From CAZVEV01 sp964625865 (GTDB lineage: Bacteria > Planctomycetota > Phycisphaerae > SM23-33): a DNA stretch of 48,687 bases. The notes under the pieces were generated by a model that worked only from the letters and a program-made list of their open reading frames with translations, made no database searches and was not told the DNA's origin. Location: the NCBI GenBank assembly GCA_964625865.1, contig CAZVEV010000008.1, positions 1 through 48,687 on the forward strand. Reading direction: 5' to 3'. Each line of letters starts with the position of its first letter. Positions within the stretch are counted from its first letter, which is position 1. The translations under genes and the position numbers were made by a program. Of the stretch, positions 47,406-48,687 are shown in pieces.

Positions 47406-47966
47406 ATGGCCGAGACACTGTCAACATTCGCCATCGCCAAGATGCTGTATGTTGATCCGGGTAGTGTGGCAAACTGGATTGACCAGGGGATGCTCCATGC
47501 CCATCGAACGCCGGGCGGTCACAGGCGCGTGGTGGCCGAGGACCTCGTCCGCTTCCTTCGTGAGCACAAGATGCCCGTTCCCGAGGAGTTGGCCGCCCCA
47601 CCGACACGCGTTCTCGTCGTCGATGACGAAGGGCCCGTCGCACAGATGATCGCCCGCGCGATCCGGGCGGCCCATCCCGAATATGAGGTCATCGTCGCCA
47701 ATGACGGCTTCAAGGCCGGGACGATGATCGCCTCGCAACAGCCTGACGTGGTTATCCTCGACCTGCGGATGCCCGGCATGGACGGGTACGAAGTCTGCAG
47801 CATGATCAAGTCGAACGACGCGACGAAGCACGTGGAAGTCCTGGCGATGACGGCGTATCCCTCGTCCGAGAGCGAAAGCCGAATCCTCGAGTGCGGCGCG
47901 CGGGTCTGCCTGTCCAAGCCGCTGGATATCGACAGACTGCTCGAGGAAGTCACGGCGGCTCTATAG
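47406..47966 (+). CDS. MerR/excisionase-type HTH fused to a response-regulator receiver domain
   Basis: A 186-aa DNA-binding regulator with an unusual order: an N-terminal winged HTH of the MerR/BldC/excisionase kind (residues 5-52, with GSVANWIDQGMLHAHRTPGG and RVVAEDLVRFL), then a receiver domain (about 67-186). The receiver has the acidic pair D73-D74, phospho-acceptor Asp119 in VVILDLRMPGMDGYEV and the conserved Lys in LSKPLD. Typical response regulators have the receiver first. No histidine kinase is next to it. The ATG at 47406 has GGAG 6 nt upstream. Confidence 0.85.
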   Translation: MAETLSTFAIAKMLYVDPGSVANWIDQGMLHAHRTPGGHRRVVAEDLVRFLREHKMPVPEELAAPPTRVLVVDDEGPVAQMIARAIRAAHPEYEVIVANDGFKAGTMIASQQPDVVILDLRMPGMDGYEVCSMIKSNDATKHVEVLAMTAYPSSESESRILECGARVCLSKPLDIDRLLEEVTAAL

Positions 47967-47967
47967 C

Positions 47968-48636
47968 GTGCTCCCCGGCGCTGCAAACCTTACACCATCG
48001 CGCGGGGGCCTCTGGATCAGCCTGCTGCTTGGCCTGGCCGGCTGCTTCGGCGTGCCGGACGCCCACGGCCCGGCTGACACGTTCGGGATCGACTTCGCCC
48101 TGCCGCATGCCGGCCGGACGCACGGAGCCATCATCTTCGTCGTCGACGGCGTGAACGCTCGAATCTTCCAGGAGATGCTCGACGCCGGCGATCTGCCCGC
48201 TATCGAGAAGTACGTCGTCCGTCGCGGGCTGTACGTTCCGCGCGCAGTGGCCTCACTGCCATCGGCGACGCTGCCCAATCTCACCAGCATCGCAACCGGT
48301 CTCCTGCCGGGGCGACACGGCGTCACGGGCGTGCGGTACTTCGACCGTGTGAGCCTTCTCTGGCGGAACTACGCCACCATCGCCCAGAAGAACACGCTCG
48401 ACGACGACTACCGGGCAAAGACGCTCTTCGAGCACTTCGGCGACCGGGCGACGTTCTCGCTGTTCTACCAGCCCCACCGCGGGACCACCCGATTCTTCGA
48501 GAACCGCTACCGCGCGGGCGGGGCGTTCTTCGCCGGGCAGTACCGCTTCATCGACCGCCTGACGCTGTCTCGATTCGCCGACGTTGCCGACGCGGCCCGC
48601 GCGCGGGGGCGCTGGCCGGCGGTGACGGTGGCCTAG
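47968..48636 (+). CDS. Type I phosphodiesterase/alkaline-phosphatase-fold lipoprotein, truncated
   Basis: First 222 residues of a predicted exported lipoprotein (lipobox LAGC, C26) of the nucleotide pyrophosphatase/phosphodiesterase superfamily. The metal-binding IIFVVDGVNA and the nucleophile segment PSATLPNLTSIATGLLPGRHG are intact, but the frame stops right after RWPAVTVA, far short of the usual 400 or more residues and missing the later metal-ligand motifs. In relatives the next residues continue the barrel (for example a Tyr), so the stop is probably due to an insertion or a sequence fault. The start is a GTG, 1 nt after the regulator's stop, and is uncertain; the two genes are probably cotranscribed. 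Confidence 0.65.
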   Translation: MLPGAANLTPSRGGLWISLLLGLAGCFGVPDAHGPADTFGIDFALPHAGRTHGAIIFVVDGVNARIFQEMLDAGDLPAIEKYVVRRGLYVPRAVASLPSATLPNLTSIATGLLPGRHGVTGVRYFDRVSLLWRNYATIAQKNTLDDDYRAKTLFEHFGDRATFSLFYQPHRGTTRFFENRYRAGGAFFAGQYRFIDRLTLSRFADVADAARARGRWPAVTVA

Positions 48637-48687
48637 TACTCTGTCCGAGCTACATTGTCGGGTATAGTTTCCTCAACCTGATCCGGG
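48637..48687. other. Sequence after the abrupt stop, possible mobile-element end
   Basis: The last 51 nt do not continue the phosphodiesterase in any frame that I can recognise. The junction GCCTAG/TACTCTGTCC is compatible with the left end of an insertion element placed inside the gene, but no transposase or second terminal repeat is visible. Confidence 0.25.

Overview
This 48.7 kb window looks like part of a high-GC bacterial chromosome from the Planctomycetota, most likely class Phycisphaerae. No 16S rRNA gene is present, so this placement is inference. It rests on the gene content: a type-I sulfatase, PEP-CTERM proteins, a type II (GspG-like) pseudopilin, an HzsA-related propeller/cytochrome protein, very large exported PQQ-propeller proteins, and the lipoprotein/HEAT/FIST set. 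A run of ten Ns at 22106-22115, flanked by an artificial palindrome, shows that the sequence is a draft assembly.

Region 1 (1-13100, minus strand) is the conserved transcription/translation cluster. Reading from its promoter leftward it holds tRNA-Thr, tuf, rpmG, tRNA-Trp, secE, nusG, rplK, rplA, rplJ, rplL, rpoB and rpoC (rpoC is cut by the left edge). A strong sigma-70-like promoter with an A-tract upstream lies at 13072-13099. Hairpins in the rplJ-rplL and rplL-rpoB spacers could tune stoichiometry.

Region 2 (13289-25878) is an accessory stretch of exported proteins. It holds a trypsin-like lipoprotein protease, a TIM-barrel glycosidase-like protein, a VOC protein, a FIST-domain lipoprotein, an HzsA-related protein with two CxxCH motifs, two PEP-CTERM proteins (one broken by the assembly gap but reconstructable), and a 704-aa exported protein built of six tandem modules.

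Region 3 (25895-34382) looks like a small polysaccharide-degradation island. Its first gene is a 936-aa propeller-plus-catalytic-domain protein whose architecture resembles GH150 lambda-carrageenase, and its start abuts the severed 3' end of a beta-helix gene on the other strand. It is followed by a PQQ-propeller protein, a C69 dipeptidase, a DUF1961/YesU-like protein and, convergent to these, a Tat-exported sulfatase. Together these could bind, cut and desulfate a sulfated algal glycan; that joint role is inference.

Region 4 (34463-42124) holds a HEAT-repeat lipoprotein, a type II pseudopilin, a 1670-aa exported fusion (PQQ propeller, Rossmann/SAM-like domain, second PQQ propeller, CBM9/DOMON-like domains, malectin-like end) and a small membrane protein.

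Region 5 (42166-48687) is regulatory and metabolic. It contains an RsbW-like anti-sigma kinase overlapping a STAS antagonist, alanine dehydrogenase (ald), the acetolactate synthase genes ilvB-ilvN behind a long structured leader, an HTH-receiver regulator with a palindromic operator-like site upstream, and a type-I phosphodiesterase gene that stops abruptly near the right edge, possibly interrupted by a mobile element.
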